A stretch of 14,940 nt of DNA from assembly GCA_964465665.1 (NCBI GenBank), contig CAYXKM010000316.1, positions 1 to 14,940 of the forward strand, read 5' to 3'. The stretch is from JAKEGN01 sp964465665. Its GTDB lineage: Bacteria; Pseudomonadota; Gammaproteobacteria; Steroidobacterales; Woeseiaceae. The translations under genes were made by a program, and so were the position numbers. This document shows, one piece after another, positions 14,294-14,940 of the stretch (positions are counted from its first letter, which is position 1; each line of letters opens with the position of its first letter). Under the pieces are notes generated by a model. That model saw nothing but the letters and a program-made list of their open reading frames with translations, was not told where the DNA came from and did no database searches.

Positions 14294-14940
14294 ATGACCA
14301 ATGAGTTACAAGCGATCATGTCCCTGAAACCGGAATCACTTGCACGGTGTGTCGGCAAACGAGCGTACGCCTTGCTTGCTGCCGCACTGTGGCTCACAGC
14401 TTGCACCACGACCACGTACGAGAGCTTTCGCCCGGTGCAGAACCCGAACGTCGATATTGCATACGTCGGCAGCAATGCCGATTTTTCAAAGTACCGACGA
14501 TTGCTGGTCGAGGAGATGGGCATCTTCTACCCGACGCATGTCGCGCCGGGCGAGGCGGATATCCAGCGGGTGCGGTCGGCGTTTCAGAATGCCTTCCGAT
14601 CGAAAATCGACGGCTACGAAATCGTTACCTGGCCTGCTGCTGACGTGATGAAAGTGAAGGCGTCGCTCGTCGACCTGCGAAACGCTACGGCAGCCGATCT
14701 CCCGGACATCAGCCGGGACGTGAACCGGATTCTCGCACCGGGAAAACTTACTTTCATGATCGAAATGAGGGATTCCGCTACCGGGACGCTGCTGTTGCGA
14801 GCCGCTGACACCGAGAAATCGCCGCAGATCGACCTTGCCGAGGACGGTAGCGCCAGCGTGGACGAAGTGAATGCCGCGGCGCAGCACTGGGCACAGCTTT
14901 TTCGCAACTTCCTGGATACCAATCTGCGGCCAGGAACCTG
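14294..14940 (+). CDS. DUF3313-like lipoprotein (runs off the right edge)
   Basis: 215 codons are visible and no stop is reached; the last two bases are TG, so a stop may lie directly at the edge. The signal ends in LTAC (Cys37), giving a lipid-anchored protein; ATG 14318 (MSLK) would shorten the signal to a more usual length. The mature part has the DUF3313 character: a polar start, then SKYRRLLVEEMGIFYP, an acidic link, a long helix VRSAFQNAFRSKIDGYEIV, a beta-rich middle ending LTFMIEMRDSATGTLLLRAADT, and a final helix AAAQHWAQLFRNFLDT. The function of DUF3313 proteins is unknown. Seven bases separate it from the EEP gene, so the two are likely translated from one message. Confidence 0.72.
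   Translation, partial: MTNELQAIMSLKPESLARCVGKRAYALLAAALWLTACTTTTYESFRPVQNPNVDIAYVGSNADFSKYRRLLVEEMGIFYPTHVAPGEADIQRVRSAFQNAFRSKIDGYEIVTWPAADVMKVKASLVDLRNATAADLPDISRDVNRILAPGKLTFMIEMRDSATGTLLLRAADTEKSPQIDLAEDGSASVDEVNAAAQHWAQLFRNFLDTNLRPGT

Noticed and set aside
1..14940. CRISPR arrays, tRNA or rRNA genes, insertion sequences, attachment sites
   Set aside because: I saw no regularly spaced direct repeats, no cloverleaf with a TTC-type arm, no transposase or integrase frame and no flanking inverted repeats.

Overview
The window is about 14.9 kb of densely packed bacterial chromosome, GC-rich throughout. The families present (PA2778/PA2779-type pair, NhaC antiporter, an acidic protein resembling the DUF3545/PA3496 small proteins, DUF6356, DUF3313) point to a free-living, probably marine or halotolerant gammaproteobacterium. 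That placement is inferred from gene content, not from a marker gene. I see no rRNA, tRNA, CRISPR array, insertion sequence, phage gene or clear horizontal-transfer boundary.

Layout. (1) Left edge, minus strand: the first 25 codons of a lipoprotein, five bases after a PA2779-family gene; together they look like the PA2778-PA2779 pair. (2) Divergent from it, plus strand: an nhaC-type Na+/H+ antiporter (TTG start) and an AI-2E/UPF0118 permease in one operon. (3) 3356-3992: an AT-rich promoter and two small proteins of unknown role, the first strongly acidic, the second with a basic tail. (4) 4046-6186: a CNHC-type thioredoxin/peroxiredoxin-like gene (minus), divergent from a fumarylacetoacetate hydrolase-family gene, which is followed by a Tat-exported HD-domain protein. 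Its H...HD...H...H...D spacing closely matches mixed-valent diiron oxygenases. (5) 6200-7029: an Lrp/AsnC regulator and a divergent DUF6356 gene, with repeated AACAAT-type sites between them. (6) 7119-9379: two lipoprotein genes in tandem, a YtcJ-like amidohydrolase and a small cupin. (7) 9414-11731, minus strand: a Na/Pi cotransporter-family protein with a PhoU-like tail and a downstream hemerythrin-domain protein. (8) 11861-13207: an APC-superfamily permease, followed by a hairpin-rich gap. (9) 13420 to the right edge: an endonuclease/exonuclease/phosphatase-fold lipoprotein and a DUF3313-like lipoprotein that runs off the window.

The common theme is the cell envelope. There are four polytopic transporters, five predicted lipoproteins, a Tat substrate and a membrane-anchored PA2779-type protein. 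Sodium coupling recurs in NhaC, possibly the AI-2E protein, and the Na/Pi transporter. The most unusual gene is the Tat-exported putative diiron HD-domain protein at 5410-6186. No single new system is proven here. The best leads are that gene with its hydrolase and redox neighbours, the paired small proteins at 3477-3992, and the Lrp/DUF6356 switch.
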